From Candidatus Methanosuratincola sp. (GTDB lineage Archaea; Thermoproteota; Methanomethylicia; Methanomethylicales; Methanomethylicaceae), in assembly GCA_014361455.1 (NCBI GenBank), contig JACIVP010000001.1, positions 245,275 through 309,274 of the forward strand: 64,000 nucleotides of DNA. The letters are read 5' to 3'. Positions 53,131-61,976 of this stretch are shown here, in pieces. Position numbers and translations under genes: made by a program. The notes under the pieces are model-generated. The model was not told the DNA's origin, made no database searches, and was given only the letters and a program-made list of their open reading frames with translations. Position 1 is the first letter of the stretch, and every line of letters starts with the position of its first letter.

Positions 53131-54591
53131 ATGGCTAGAGGAAATAATGAGATACTTGCAACTCTGGAACAGATTGTTGGTCCAGAATATGTGAGCAACG
53201 AAGAAGCTGACCTGCAGCCATACACTTGGGACATGACTTGGGCCGAACCAAGGATGCCTGACTATGTCGTCATGCCAAAGACAGTGACTGAAATACAGCG
53301 CGTGCTTCGACTCGCGAATCACCGCAAGATTCCGGTAGTTCCATACTGCAACGGAACGAACATCGGCGGACTCTGCGTACCGGAGGAAGGCGGAATCATA
53401 ATGGATCTCAAGAAGATGGACAGGATTCTGAAGATCGACCCGGAGACATGCTACGCCGTAATAGAGCCCGGTGTGAGCCATGCTGCGTTCTCGGCTGCCC
53501 TTAAGGCTACGAACCCGCAGTGGAAAGGGGAAGAATTCAGCAAGGGATTCGAGTTCGGGTGGGGAGTACATCCGGCATCTGCATCTGTGCTTGCAATGGC
53601 AATCAACCACGGGATCGGTCACCTAAACGGCAGGATAGGAGTAAACAGCCAGCTGCTCAGCAGCATGGAGGTAGTCCTCCCAACCGGTGAGGTGGCAAAG
53701 ATCGGATCCTGCGCTTACTCCGACTCATGGCACTCGTTCCTGCCGCTCCCGCGCATGGACGGTCTCTTCACCGGATGGCTAGGGACAACCGGCATTGTTA
53801 CGAAACTGGGTGTCTGGATCTTCCCGATCCGTCCGTATAGGGACGTCCTGTCAGTCGCAGCTGCCAGCGCAGAAGACATAACGAAGTACATGGTCAGATG
53901 GCGCCACTACTCGCTCTGCGACGAGGTCACAGCTGTAAGCTGGTGGCTTGCCCAGATACCGATCACCTTCCCGTACAGCCCGAAGCCTGCCGATGAGCCA
54001 GAGTTCTTCAGTTACACTGTCATTTCAGGATGGAGTGAAGAAGAGCTTGCATACAAGCGCAAGATATGGGAAGAAGTGGTAGCGAAGGAGAAGGCAAAGG
54101 GCACAAAGCTCATCGACTTCGAGTACCCGCCGGAGGCTAAAAGGGGAAGGACCGAGCTACCAAGCAGGATCGTGGGCTCAACCAAGAACTACTCCAAGTC
54201 GTGCGGTGGTGGTATCGCATGGCCTGGGACTTTCGCGCCATGCAAGAGCTGGCCCATCCTTTACGAGAAGTGGAAGGAGATCTACATCAGACATGGTCTG
54301 TCCCCTGCGACAAGGTTCACAGATTACCAGGGTGCACACTACGGAATGCTCAGGTGCATGACGCCATTCAACAAGCGCGACCCGGCCTCGGTTCAGGCTG
54401 CGAGGGACGCTATGGTTGAGTGTGTCAGGGCAGGACTCCCGGAAGGCATGCTCCCGTACAAGCCGCCAGTTGAGTACCAGAATGAGCTTAATGCAGTCGC
54501 AGATGCCGGCTACATGTACCTGATGGCCAAGATCAAGGACATGCTTGATCCAAACAACATAATGAACCCAGGCAAGCTGGGTATCCGATAA
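53131..54591 (+). CDS. FAD-linked oxidoreductase, GlcD-like
   Basis: About 486 residues. FAD-binding type 4 domain (residues about 30-220: VVMPKTVTEIQRVLRLANHRK, then PYCNGTNIGG and GVSHAAFS) and a C-terminal FAD-oxidase domain, as in D-lactate dehydrogenases and glycolate oxidase GlcD. It is followed by an HdrD-like Fe-S protein after 14 bases. In Verstraetearchaeota the pairing of hdrD with glcD has been noted; the substrate is not known. It may bring electrons to, or take them from, the heterodisulfide-type Fe-S partner. Confidence 0.88.
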   Translation: MARGNNEILATLEQIVGPEYVSNEEADLQPYTWDMTWAEPRMPDYVVMPKTVTEIQRVLRLANHRKIPVVPYCNGTNIGGLCVPEEGGIIMDLKKMDRILKIDPETCYAVIEPGVSHAAFSAALKATNPQWKGEEFSKGFEFGWGVHPASASVLAMAINHGIGHLNGRIGVNSQLLSSMEVVLPTGEVAKIGSCAYSDSWHSFLPLPRMDGLFTGWLGTTGIVTKLGVWIFPIRPYRDVLSVAAASAEDITKYMVRWRHYSLCDEVTAVSWWLAQIPITFPYSPKPADEPEFFSYTVISGWSEEELAYKRKIWEEVVAKEKAKGTKLIDFEYPPEAKRGRTELPSRIVGSTKNYSKSCGGGIAWPGTFAPCKSWPILYEKWKEIYIRHGLSPATRFTDYQGAHYGMLRCMTPFNKRDPASVQAARDAMVECVRAGLPEGMLPYKPPVEYQNELNAVADAGYMYLMAKIKDMLDPNNIMNPGKLGIR

Positions 54592-54605
54592 GGAGGCGAA
54601 AATAG

Positions 54606-55847
54606 ATGTCCCACCTACTCAATAACAAGGAACTTAAAGAGCTTGGAAAGATATACGATTGGGTCTCGATGTGCACGCACTGTGGCAACTGCAAGTATGG
54701 GTATGAGTACGGTTCTAATAGCAACTTCGCCGCAATGCTTTGCGTCCAAGGAGACAAATTCAACTTTGACTCCTACAGGGGCAGCAGGGGCAAGGTCTCG
54801 CTTGCCAGGTCGCTGCTGCACAACCGCATCGGCTGGTCCGACAAGGTCGCACATGTGCTCTTCACCTGTACCTCATGCGGTGCATGCCAGCAGATGTGCG
54901 AGACCGACATCAAGCCGTGGATCCTAAGGATGTTCGAGGCTCTCAGGTACGAGGCCTGGAAGCAGAACGTCGCAATCCCTGAGAACATCAAGGCTTGGAG
55001 CTCCACAATAGGAACCCTCTACAACCCGTACAAGGAGCCGCACGAGAAGAGGCTCGACTGGCTCCCGAGCGACGTCAGGTCATCGCTGCCACGCAAGGCA
55101 GAGTACATCTACTTTGCAGGGTGCACAGCCTCTTACAGGAGGAAGCAGCTAGCAAGGGCAACTGTAAGCCTGCTGCAGAAGCTCAAGGTTGACTTCACCG
55201 TCGTCGAGGACGAATGGTGTTGCGCGTCGCCTCTGCTCAGGACCGGCCAGTACGACCTAGCTGCCAAGTTCGTGGAGCACAACAAGACACTGCCTGAGAA
55301 GTACGGCGCATCTGCATTCATCACCACCTGCGCGGGTTGCTACAGGACGCTTGGCAGGGACTACATGATGGATGCTCCTGAGGGCTATGCTGACAAGTAC
55401 GGCAAGATGACCGGAGTCAAGGTCCTGCACACCACACACCTGATCGAGGAGATGCTTAACAAGGGCGAGATCGAGTTCACGGGCAGCTTCAACAAGAAGG
55501 TGACCTACCACGACCCGTGCCACCTTGGGAGGCACGCCGAGGTCTACGAGACCCCGAGGAATGTGCTGAAGGCTGTGCCTGGCCTGGAGCTCGTTGAGAT
55601 GTACCGTAACAAGAAGTTCTCGTTCTGCTGTGGTGCAGGTGGCGGTGTAAGGGGAGGGTTCGCTGACTACTCGCTCGAGACCGCTGGCAAGCGTGTTAAG
55701 GAAGCCGAAGCCACAGGTGCAGAGCTCGTGACCAGCGCATGCCCGTTCTGCTACACCAACCTTGCGGATGCGATAGAACTGAGCAAGTCCCCACTGAAGA
55801 TGGAGGACATCGTAGAAATCATCGAGCCAATAGTGAGAAAGAAGTAG
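54606..55847 (+). CDS. hdrD: HdrD-like Fe-S protein with two CCG domains
   Basis: About 413 residues. Two N-terminal [4Fe-4S] sites: C23, C26, C29 with a distant fourth ligand at C46, and the regular C88, C91, C94, C98. Two CCG domains follow: WCCASPLL with TCAGCYRTL, and FCCGAGGG with ACPFCYTNL. In HdrD/HdrB these hold the unusual clusters that reduce CoM-S-S-CoB. The first site lacks the compact CxxCxxCxxxC spacing, as in TmcB/DsrK-like relatives. No HdrE cytochrome is next to it. The RBS GGAGG is at 54592-54596. Confidence 0.9.
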   Translation: MSHLLNNKELKELGKIYDWVSMCTHCGNCKYGYEYGSNSNFAAMLCVQGDKFNFDSYRGSRGKVSLARSLLHNRIGWSDKVAHVLFTCTSCGACQQMCETDIKPWILRMFEALRYEAWKQNVAIPENIKAWSSTIGTLYNPYKEPHEKRLDWLPSDVRSSLPRKAEYIYFAGCTASYRRKQLARATVSLLQKLKVDFTVVEDEWCCASPLLRTGQYDLAAKFVEHNKTLPEKYGASAFITTCAGCYRTLGRDYMMDAPEGYADKYGKMTGVKVLHTTHLIEEMLNKGEIEFTGSFNKKVTYHDPCHLGRHAEVYETPRNVLKAVPGLELVEMYRNKKFSFCCGAGGGVRGGFADYSLETAGKRVKEAEATGAELVTSACPFCYTNLADAIELSKSPLKMEDIVEIIEPIVRKK

Positions 55848-55855
55848 GCAATCCT

Positions 55856-55887
55856 CTTTTCCTTTTTTTTAGCTTTTTATTTTTTAC
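55856..55887 (+). terminator. T-rich terminator after HdrD
   Basis: T runs of four, eight, five and six in about 32 bases directly after the hdrD-like stop, a typical archaeal terminator. Confidence 0.65.
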
Positions 55888-56020
55888 AAATGATTTATCT
55901 TTATATTATTCTTATAATGATTATTTTATAAATAATGACAAGGCTGAGCTGGTTGTAAAGGAATCCCATCTTCTGCTCTGTGTACTGACTCATGGCTCTC
56001 AGCGATCCTGATGCGACTTC

Positions 56021-56130
56021 TTACTTCCGCCTCCTTTCGCGGCTCATGGCGTCCAGCTCCGCTTTAGCTCTTTGAAGTCAAGGTCTAGCAGGAGCTCGCC
56101 CCTGCGGATGAGCCCCCTCGTCATAATCAT
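56021..56130 (-). pseudogene. Possible frameshifted short ORF remnant
   Basis: From ATG 56130 the minus strand reads a coding-like string (RGLIRRGELLLDLDFKELK), and after a single shift the other frame continues AELDAMSRERRRK to a stop at 56021. Together they look like the end of a charged helical protein. There is no family I recognise. It may be a decayed gene, a sequencing error, or chance. Confidence 0.25.
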
Positions 56131-56369
56131 GCCAGCTCATGGTGACTGATGGGGAAGAGGATGCATAAAAGAGGAGTTGATCCACAAAGCACACAAAACA
56201 ATTAATTTTACATTATTTTAATTTGTTATATTTATATCAAATAAATTAACTATAAATTATTGGTTAGGTTTATTTGTTTTTCTTTTCGCCTTCTTTTTCA
56301 TTGCGCTTCCATTAGTCAACAGGACTCCCACCGATAGAGTAAAAAAGCTGCATTGCCCCTTCTCGTCCT

Positions 56370-57404
56370 ATGGATCTGTTCTTCTTCAACGGCCCTCTTG
56401 ATCCGGATGAGCGGGAATCTAGCATCCTTAGAAAGATCGAGATGGTGGAGAAGGGCTACCCTGGCATAATTTTCAAAGATCCTTACGATGGCGTCGCCAG
56501 CGAGCTCGGAAAAATCCCGGGATCCGAATCAAGGCTCGACGTTGAACCTTGGCTCCTGCCCGCGCCCCCCAAATCAATGTCGTTTATGCTGACCGTCGAG
56601 AACTTTGTTGCTTTCATAGACTCGAACGGATGTCTTGACTACGCCAGGAAGGTTCGTGAACTTGTGGAGGATGCCCTCCCGCGGATCCCTGTCATGCTTG
56701 GGGTTGATCACTCGCTTACAGGGGGGTCTGTCGAGGCTCTCTCCAGCGAGTTCGGCGGCGAATCTCTGCGGCTGATAGTCTTCGACAGCCACTTCGACTT
56801 CATACTCCCGAGCATCAGGTGCGGGCTGATACAATACGACCTGGATACGAATCCCGAGACAAAATTCTCGCCCACCGACCCGTTCATATCCAACAGGCCT
56901 GACAGCTACAACGCGGACTCCTTCCTTTACTACCTCTTGGACGAAGTACCGCACGAGAACATATTCATAGTCGGCGTCTCGGACTACCCCCCCAAAGTAG
57001 CGCAGGAGATAGATGACTATCGAGTAAGGAGATACGTTGAGTTCTACAAAGGGCTCGAAGAATCGGGCATCCACATAATAACGAAGGAGATGATCCAGCG
57101 TGACATCGGGGTGATCAGGGAAGTCCTCTCGAAGACACCATTGCCTTACACATATGTCTCTATTGACGTGGATGTCTGCTCGAACACATCAATAAAGGGC
57201 GCACGTTTCCTGGACTACTACGGAATAGACCATTCTGATCTCTATGGACTCGCGGCGTCGATAAAGAAGTCCCTCGCAGCTTCGAGCCTCGTTGGTTTGG
57301 ATTTTATGGAGTTCGATATATACGCTGCCGGGTCGGATCAGTATGGGAGAATGGACAGGACATACCAAATAGTTGCCGAAACCATGAAGCGGCTTCTCTG
57401 GTAA
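56370..57404 (+). CDS. Divergent ureohydrolase-fold enzyme
   Basis: About 344 residues with the arginase/agmatinase/deacetylase metal motifs: H114 in GVDHS, D139-H141-D143 in DSHFD, and D266-D268 in SIDVD. The trailing DP of the usual SxDxDxxDP motif is replaced by CS, and the N-terminal 90 residues are unlike agmatinases. The metal site looks intact. The substrate is unknown; it need not be a guanidino compound. It lies alone, before the SPFH gene. Confidence 0.7.
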   Translation: MDLFFFNGPLDPDERESSILRKIEMVEKGYPGIIFKDPYDGVASELGKIPGSESRLDVEPWLLPAPPKSMSFMLTVENFVAFIDSNGCLDYARKVRELVEDALPRIPVMLGVDHSLTGGSVEALSSEFGGESLRLIVFDSHFDFILPSIRCGLIQYDLDTNPETKFSPTDPFISNRPDSYNADSFLYYLLDEVPHENIFIVGVSDYPPKVAQEIDDYRVRRYVEFYKGLEESGIHIITKEMIQRDIGVIREVLSKTPLPYTYVSIDVDVCSNTSIKGARFLDYYGIDHSDLYGLAASIKKSLAASSLVGLDFMEFDIYAAGSDQYGRMDRTYQIVAETMKRLLW

Positions 57405-57471
57405 TAGTCCATGCAATGACTATAGTTATGCTAATATAGGGCATCTCCATTAATTTAGAGGGGGCATATTT

Positions 57472-58281
57472 TTGAACCAAGCACTGCAGATAAGTGGCGC
57501 ATTTGGGTCCATAAACACGCTGATTGTCGGATTTGTAGTACTGGTTATAATACTCTGGTTACTCTCCTCATCACTCAAGATAGTGAAGGAGTATGAACGG
57601 GCAGTGATCTTCAGGCTCGGGAGGCTGCTCGGGGCGAAGGGCCCGGGTCTATTCATTATAATCCCATTCATTGATACCTTCAGGAAAGTGGACCTCAGAG
57701 TCCTCACATTCGATGTCCCGAAGCAGGTGGTGATCACAAGGGACAACATCACGATAAATGTTGATGCAGTCGTCTACTATCGGGTCTTTGATCCGAATAG
57801 GGCGATAACCCAAGTGGAGAACTATGTACTCTCGACGAATCTTCTAGCCCAGACCATGCTCAGGGATGTACTCGGGCAGGTCGAGCTCGATGAGATCTTG
57901 GCGAAGCGTGAGGAATTAAACAGGAGGCTGCAGGAGTCGCTGGATCTGGCTACAGACCCTTGGGGCATTAAAGTCACAGCGGTGGTGATAAAAGACGTCA
58001 CGATCCCTGAGAATCTCCAGAGGGCGATCGCGAAGCAAGCAGAGGCCGAGCGCGAGAGGCGGTCGAGGATAATCATCGCAGAGGGTGAACAGCAGGCCGC
58101 GCAGAAGATGTTCGAGGCAGCTGAGTTCTACAACAAGGCGCCAATAGCAATGAAGCTCAGAGAGTTCCAGATGATCACCGAGGTGGCACGGGAGAAGAAC
58201 CTGATAGTCATCTCGAGCACAGGATCTGGTGAAATAGGGAATATTGCTGGCATTGCGAAGGCAGTCCAGGAGAAGAAATGA
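57472..58281 (+). CDS. SPFH/stomatin-like membrane protein
   Basis: About 269 residues. One N-terminal membrane segment (about 15-36), then the SPFH domain (EYERAVIFRLGRLLGAKGPG onward, about 38-200) and a coiled coil (QAEAERERRSRIIIAEGEQQ). Partners of NfeD-type proteases are of this family. TTG 57472 has GAGGGGG upstream. The nfeD-like gene follows at once. Confidence 0.9.
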   Translation: MNQALQISGAFGSINTLIVGFVVLVIILWLLSSSLKIVKEYERAVIFRLGRLLGAKGPGLFIIIPFIDTFRKVDLRVLTFDVPKQVVITRDNITINVDAVVYYRVFDPNRAITQVENYVLSTNLLAQTMLRDVLGQVELDEILAKREELNRRLQESLDLATDPWGIKVTAVVIKDVTIPENLQRAIAKQAEAERERRSRIIIAEGEQQAAQKMFEAAEFYNKAPIAMKLREFQMITEVAREKNLIVISSTGSGEIGNIAGIAKAVQEKK

Positions 58282-58291
58282 TCCTCAGTGG

Positions 58292-59623
58292 GTGGTCGAA
58301 ATAAGCCATCTTCGAGTGGGAAAACCAGCACTCTTTCTTTCCCTCTTATTTTTCATCTTGGTGGCTTTATCCGGAAGCGTGGTCTCAGCGGACTCAAGAG
58401 TGCTCCAGGTACCGATAACGGGTACCATTACTGTGGCACATGCTGATGCCTTTGCGGACGCTCTTGAGATCGCCTACAGGGATGGGTACAGTGCAGTTCT
58501 GCTCGTGCTTTCAACCCCAGGCGGAAGCGTCGACGCAATGCTTAGGATAATTGAAGCCATAGACAACTCGCCTGTGCCCGTTGTTGCCTACGTATCCCCT
58601 GCTGGGGCGACTGCATGGTCAGCAGGTACCTACATCCTGATGGCCTCTCACGTTGCGGCGATGGCCCCAAACACCGTGATAGGGTCATGTCAGCCGATCT
58701 CCTACTCTCCTCTGGGGAGCGCCCCAGTTGAGGACGACAAAACAATTAACGCCTTGGTCGCGGTGATGCTGACCCACGCCGAGTCCAGGAACAGGAACCA
58801 GACGCTTGCTGAGGCATTCGTCAGGAATAACACCAACGTGGATGACCTTGAGGCTTACGAGTACGGGGTCATCGAATACCGCGCAGAGAGCATCGCCAGG
58901 CTTCTCGAGGAGATTGACGGAATGCCAGTCAACCTAACAACTGGCACGGTTACCCTCGACACCAGTGGTGCGTCGGTAGTGGTCTATTCGATGAGGCCGA
59001 GGGAGGCCATACTCAACGCGATATCTGACCCGACGGTCTCTAGCATCCTCTTCCTAGTTGGGCTATTTGCCCTGATCTACGGTTTCTCCGCTCCTGGTTA
59101 CGGCGGCGAGATACTTGGCGGCATCGCAATCCTCTTGGCGCTCATAGGGATGGGTTTCGACGTCAATGTCGTCTCCGTCGTGATGATGGTTGCGGGGGCC
59201 ATACTGCTGATCTACGAGCTGGCAACTCCCGGGTTCGGTATCCTAGGGATCAGCGGAATGGTGATACTGATGTTCGGAACGCTCTTCTTGGTACCGTTTA
59301 CTCCTGAAAAATGGGCGGTCTCTGGCGACTGGTATTCCACATTCACCACTCTCATCATTGTAGTGGGAATCTGCATCGCCGCGTTCTTCCTCTTTGCTGC
59401 AATGAAGATTGTGCAGGTGAGGCGCAGGCCCCCGGTCATAGGGGGCATGATAGGCGATATCGTGATCCCAAGGGATAACGCAAAGCCAGGCGAAGTGATC
59501 TTCGTCCTCTACAAAGGTGAATACTGGCAGGCGAAATCCGCCAGTGGGATAGTGGCAGGAAATAAGTACAGGATCTCTGGCAAAGAAGGGGCAGTGCTAG
59601 TCTTAGAGGAGCTCCGCCAGTAG
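58292..59623 (+). CDS. NfeD-like membrane serine protease
   Basis: About 443 residues. Signal-like segment at the start, a ClpP-like domain with TPGGSVDAM and the nucleophile Ser in AWSAGTYI, Lys in DDKTINA as the second catalytic residue, several membrane segments (about 260-380), and a C-terminal OB-like NfeD domain. It cleaves stomatin (the gene before it) in related archaea. GTG 58292 or 58316 may be the start; 58292 is reported. Confidence 0.87.
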   Translation: MVEISHLRVGKPALFLSLLFFILVALSGSVVSADSRVLQVPITGTITVAHADAFADALEIAYRDGYSAVLLVLSTPGGSVDAMLRIIEAIDNSPVPVVAYVSPAGATAWSAGTYILMASHVAAMAPNTVIGSCQPISYSPLGSAPVEDDKTINALVAVMLTHAESRNRNQTLAEAFVRNNTNVDDLEAYEYGVIEYRAESIARLLEEIDGMPVNLTTGTVTLDTSGASVVVYSMRPREAILNAISDPTVSSILFLVGLFALIYGFSAPGYGGEILGGIAILLALIGMGFDVNVVSVVMMVAGAILLIYELATPGFGILGISGMVILMFGTLFLVPFTPEKWAVSGDWYSTFTTLIIVVGICIAAFFLFAAMKIVQVRRRPPVIGGMIGDIVIPRDNAKPGEVIFVLYKGEYWQAKSASGIVAGNKYRISGKEGAVLVLEELRQ

Positions 59624-59704
59624 GGAGCACACTTCCCCCTTCTTTCCTTATTTACAAACAACTCTGCGCCTTAGTTCCTCCGACAGGGTTAAAAAATTGG
59701 ATGT

Positions 59705-60481
59705 ATGTTAATACTTGAGGGATGCCTTTTGAATGCAGACGAAGTTTCAATATACGAACTCGAAAAGGTAGACGCGGAAGGTTCTGTGCTGTTGTGCGGC
59801 CTCCCTGATGTCGGTCTTGTCGGCATCATCTCAGCATCACACATAATCAAGGAACTTGGCATGAAGGAGGTTGGCTACATCGATTCGGATCTCTTCCCTC
59901 CACTTGTTGTTTTCCACCAAGGCGATCCGACTTACCCGATCAGGGTATTCAGGAAGGATAATCTGTTGGCAATCCTCTCGGAGACTGCCCTCCCACCAGA
60001 ATCGCTCTACCCCCTCACCCGCCTCATAGTGAATTGGTCCAAGGAGAAGAACATCTCAATGATCGTCTCACTTGGGGGGATTGGGGTACCGAACCGCATT
60101 GACATTGATATACCCAAGGTTTATGGCGCCTCCTCTTCCAGGAAGCTGAGGGAGATGATACTTCAGAACGGAGTAAGCCTGATGGAGGAAGGTTTTTTGG
60201 TCGGGCCCTATGGACTTATAGCCAAGCACTCGAAGGCCCTAGATGTTCCCAACCTGATCCTTCTCGCCGAATCATTCCCGAACTACCCTGACCCTGGTGC
60301 AGCGGCAAGCGCCATCGATACCCTGAAGAAATTCGTGCCAATCTCCGTGGACATGAAGTCCCTTAAGGATCGGTCCGACGAGATCAGGATGAATGCCCGG
60401 GAGCTGATGCGGAAGACCACAGAGAACATGCAGAAGATGGGCAAGTCACAGGAGTATGAACTACCGCTCATGTATGTGTAG
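59705..60481 (+). CDS. PAC2-family proteasome assembly chaperone
   Basis: About 258 residues of the PAC2 fold (GLPDVGLVGIISASHII, then SLGGIGVP and VGPYGLIAKHSKAL). The C-terminus ends LMYV, an HbYX-type tail (hydrophobic-Tyr-any) that docks into proteasome alpha rings. Archaeal PbaA/PbaB homologues do this. Near-identical function is expected. ATG 59705; Hsp20 follows, overlapping by no more than a few bases. Confidence 0.85.
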   Translation: MLILEGCLLNADEVSIYELEKVDAEGSVLLCGLPDVGLVGIISASHIIKELGMKEVGYIDSDLFPPLVVFHQGDPTYPIRVFRKDNLLAILSETALPPESLYPLTRLIVNWSKEKNISMIVSLGGIGVPNRIDIDIPKVYGASSSRKLREMILQNGVSLMEEGFLVGPYGLIAKHSKALDVPNLILLAESFPNYPDPGAAASAIDTLKKFVPISVDMKSLKDRSDEIRMNARELMRKTTENMQKMGKSQEYELPLMYV

Positions 60482-60494
60482 GGGGTTTGTCGAG

Positions 60495-60872
60495 ATGTTT
60501 CCGACCGACTATTTTGACATACAAGAGCGGCTGCGTGGATACATGGATGGTTGCTTGGAGCCTCTAACTGAGCTGCAGGAGACTGAGAACGAGCTGATAG
60601 TAAGGGTCGACATGCCGTGCGTCAAGAGCAAAGACGAGATCACTGTGAATGTGACTGAGGACACCGTAAGCATCGAGGCAAAGATGGAGAATGCCGTCCA
60701 ATACGAGCACTGGGGCACATTCCAGCGGAGCGTGAGGTTCTTCAAATACTCGAAGACCTTCACACTTCCCACAAAGATAGACCCCGAGCGTGCAAAGGCC
60801 AGGTTCGTCAAGAATGTCTTGGAGCTCAGGCTTCCGAAGATGGGCAAGGTCTTCAGAATAGAAATCCAGTAG
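60495..60872 (+). CDS. Hsp20 small heat-shock protein
   Basis: About 125 residues with an alpha-crystallin domain (about 25-110): TENELIVRVDMPCV, EHWGTFQRSVRF and a KNVLELRLPK beta strand. The usual C-terminal IxI motif appears as IEI (residues near 122). ATG 60495 has GGGGGT eight bases upstream. It acts as an ATP-independent holdase. It follows the PAC2 chaperone and is convergent with lysK. Confidence 0.88.
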   Translation: MFPTDYFDIQERLRGYMDGCLEPLTELQETENELIVRVDMPCVKSKDEITVNVTEDTVSIEAKMENAVQYEHWGTFQRSVRFFKYSKTFTLPTKIDPERAKARFVKNVLELRLPKMGKVFRIEIQ

Positions 60873-60875
60873 GGA

Positions 60876-61976
60876 TCAAAAGAAGCCGTCCAGGCGAATC
60901 ATTGCCCTCTTTATTATCTCAATGCTGTCGTAGAACTCCTCGATCGAGACATTCTCTACCGGAGTGTGGTCCAGCTTTGAGTTGCCTGGACCATAGACAA
61001 TGGAGTGTGTCCTTGAGACCCTGACGAAGTCGTTGACATCGCTAGTGCCGCTCTTCTTCAGCAGCCTCCCTTCTTTGCCGCTGATCTCCCTTATCGACTC
61101 AAGGAAAGCGCCCACGAGCGGCGAGCCAGGATCCTCCTCGAACGGCTCATTCTCGTCCTTGAACTCGATGGATATCTCCGCCCTTTCCCTTCCGCTCTTG
61201 AACTCCTCCACTAGCTGCTGAACTGTCTCTTTGAGCGACTTCGGGGAGCTGCCTGGCGGAACCCTTACGTCTGCTGTGATCTCACAGATGCCCGGGACGG
61301 TATTGTCCTGCGTCCCACCGCGGATAAGGGTGATGCAAAGGGTCGGAGCCTTGAACAGATCCTCTGACTTTTCCCACTCCTCGTCCAACATCCTAAGCCT
61401 CCCGACCAAGTCCGCTCCTACGTAAATCGCATTTTCGAAGAACCTAGGGGCACTGGCGTGCCCGGGAGACGTCCGGATCGTAACGGTGAATACTAGCCTA
61501 CCCTTGTAGCCTACCGTGACCCCGTAAGCGCTGCTCGGCTCTCCGAAAATAGCAAAGTCGAAGACTTCGCTGAGGTTCGAGAGGAAGTGCCTCATTCCCC
61601 TGCTCTTGCCCTCCTCGTCCACGACCGCGAGAGCAACCACCTCCCCCTTGCCACCATCCTCGATGTAGCGCTTGCCCGCGCAGATCAGGGCAGCAAGTGG
61701 AGACTTTGCGTCCACCGCCCCCCTGCCGAAGACCACCTTCCCTCTCCTCTTGACCTCCAAGAACCCTTCCACGGTGTCCATGTGCCCGCATAGGAGGAAC
61801 TTCGGCCGCCCAGATCCGATCCTGCCCTCGACATTGCCTATGCTATCGACCTTCACCTTGTATCCGAGCTTTTCCATCTCTTGAGCTAGGAACCTGCCGA
61901 TCTCGCCTTCTTGGCCGCTCGGACTGTAGATCTCTAGCATCCGCAGGAGTAGCCTCTCTGGGTACCCTTCCTCCAT
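60876..61976 (-). CDS. lysK: [LysW]-lysine/ornithine hydrolase
   Basis: About 366 residues of the M20 family: metal ligands in CGHMDTV, GAVDAKSPLAA, VDEEGKSRG, GEPSS and LDHTPVE. Removes LysW carrier protein from the amino group in lysine/ornithine synthesis. Its start overlaps the lysJ stop by one base. Operon order on the minus strand is lysY-lysZ-lysJ-lysK. Confidence 0.9.
   Translation of the reverse strand: MEEGYPERLLLRMLEIYSPSGQEGEIGRFLAQEMEKLGYKVKVDSIGNVEGRIGSGRPKFLLCGHMDTVEGFLEVKRRGKVVFGRGAVDAKSPLAALICAGKRYIEDGGKGEVVALAVVDEEGKSRGMRHFLSNLSEVFDFAIFGEPSSAYGVTVGYKGRLVFTVTIRTSPGHASAPRFFENAIYVGADLVGRLRMLDEEWEKSEDLFKAPTLCITLIRGGTQDNTVPGICEITADVRVPPGSSPKSLKETVQQLVEEFKSGRERAEISIEFKDENEPFEEDPGSPLVGAFLESIREISGKEGRLLKKSGTSDVNDFVRVSRTHSIVYGPGNSKLDHTPVENVSIEEFYDSIEIIKRAMIRLDGFF

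Larger units (their letters stand above)
55848..56369. other. Long intergenic region
   Basis: A 522-base gap with the terminator at its left end, strongly A/T-rich parts (55885-55935, 56195-56290) and a short coding-like remnant on the minus strand at 56021-56130. No complete gene or tRNA is seen. The right-hand A/T-rich part likely holds the promoter of the ureohydrolase-fold gene. Confidence 0.6.
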
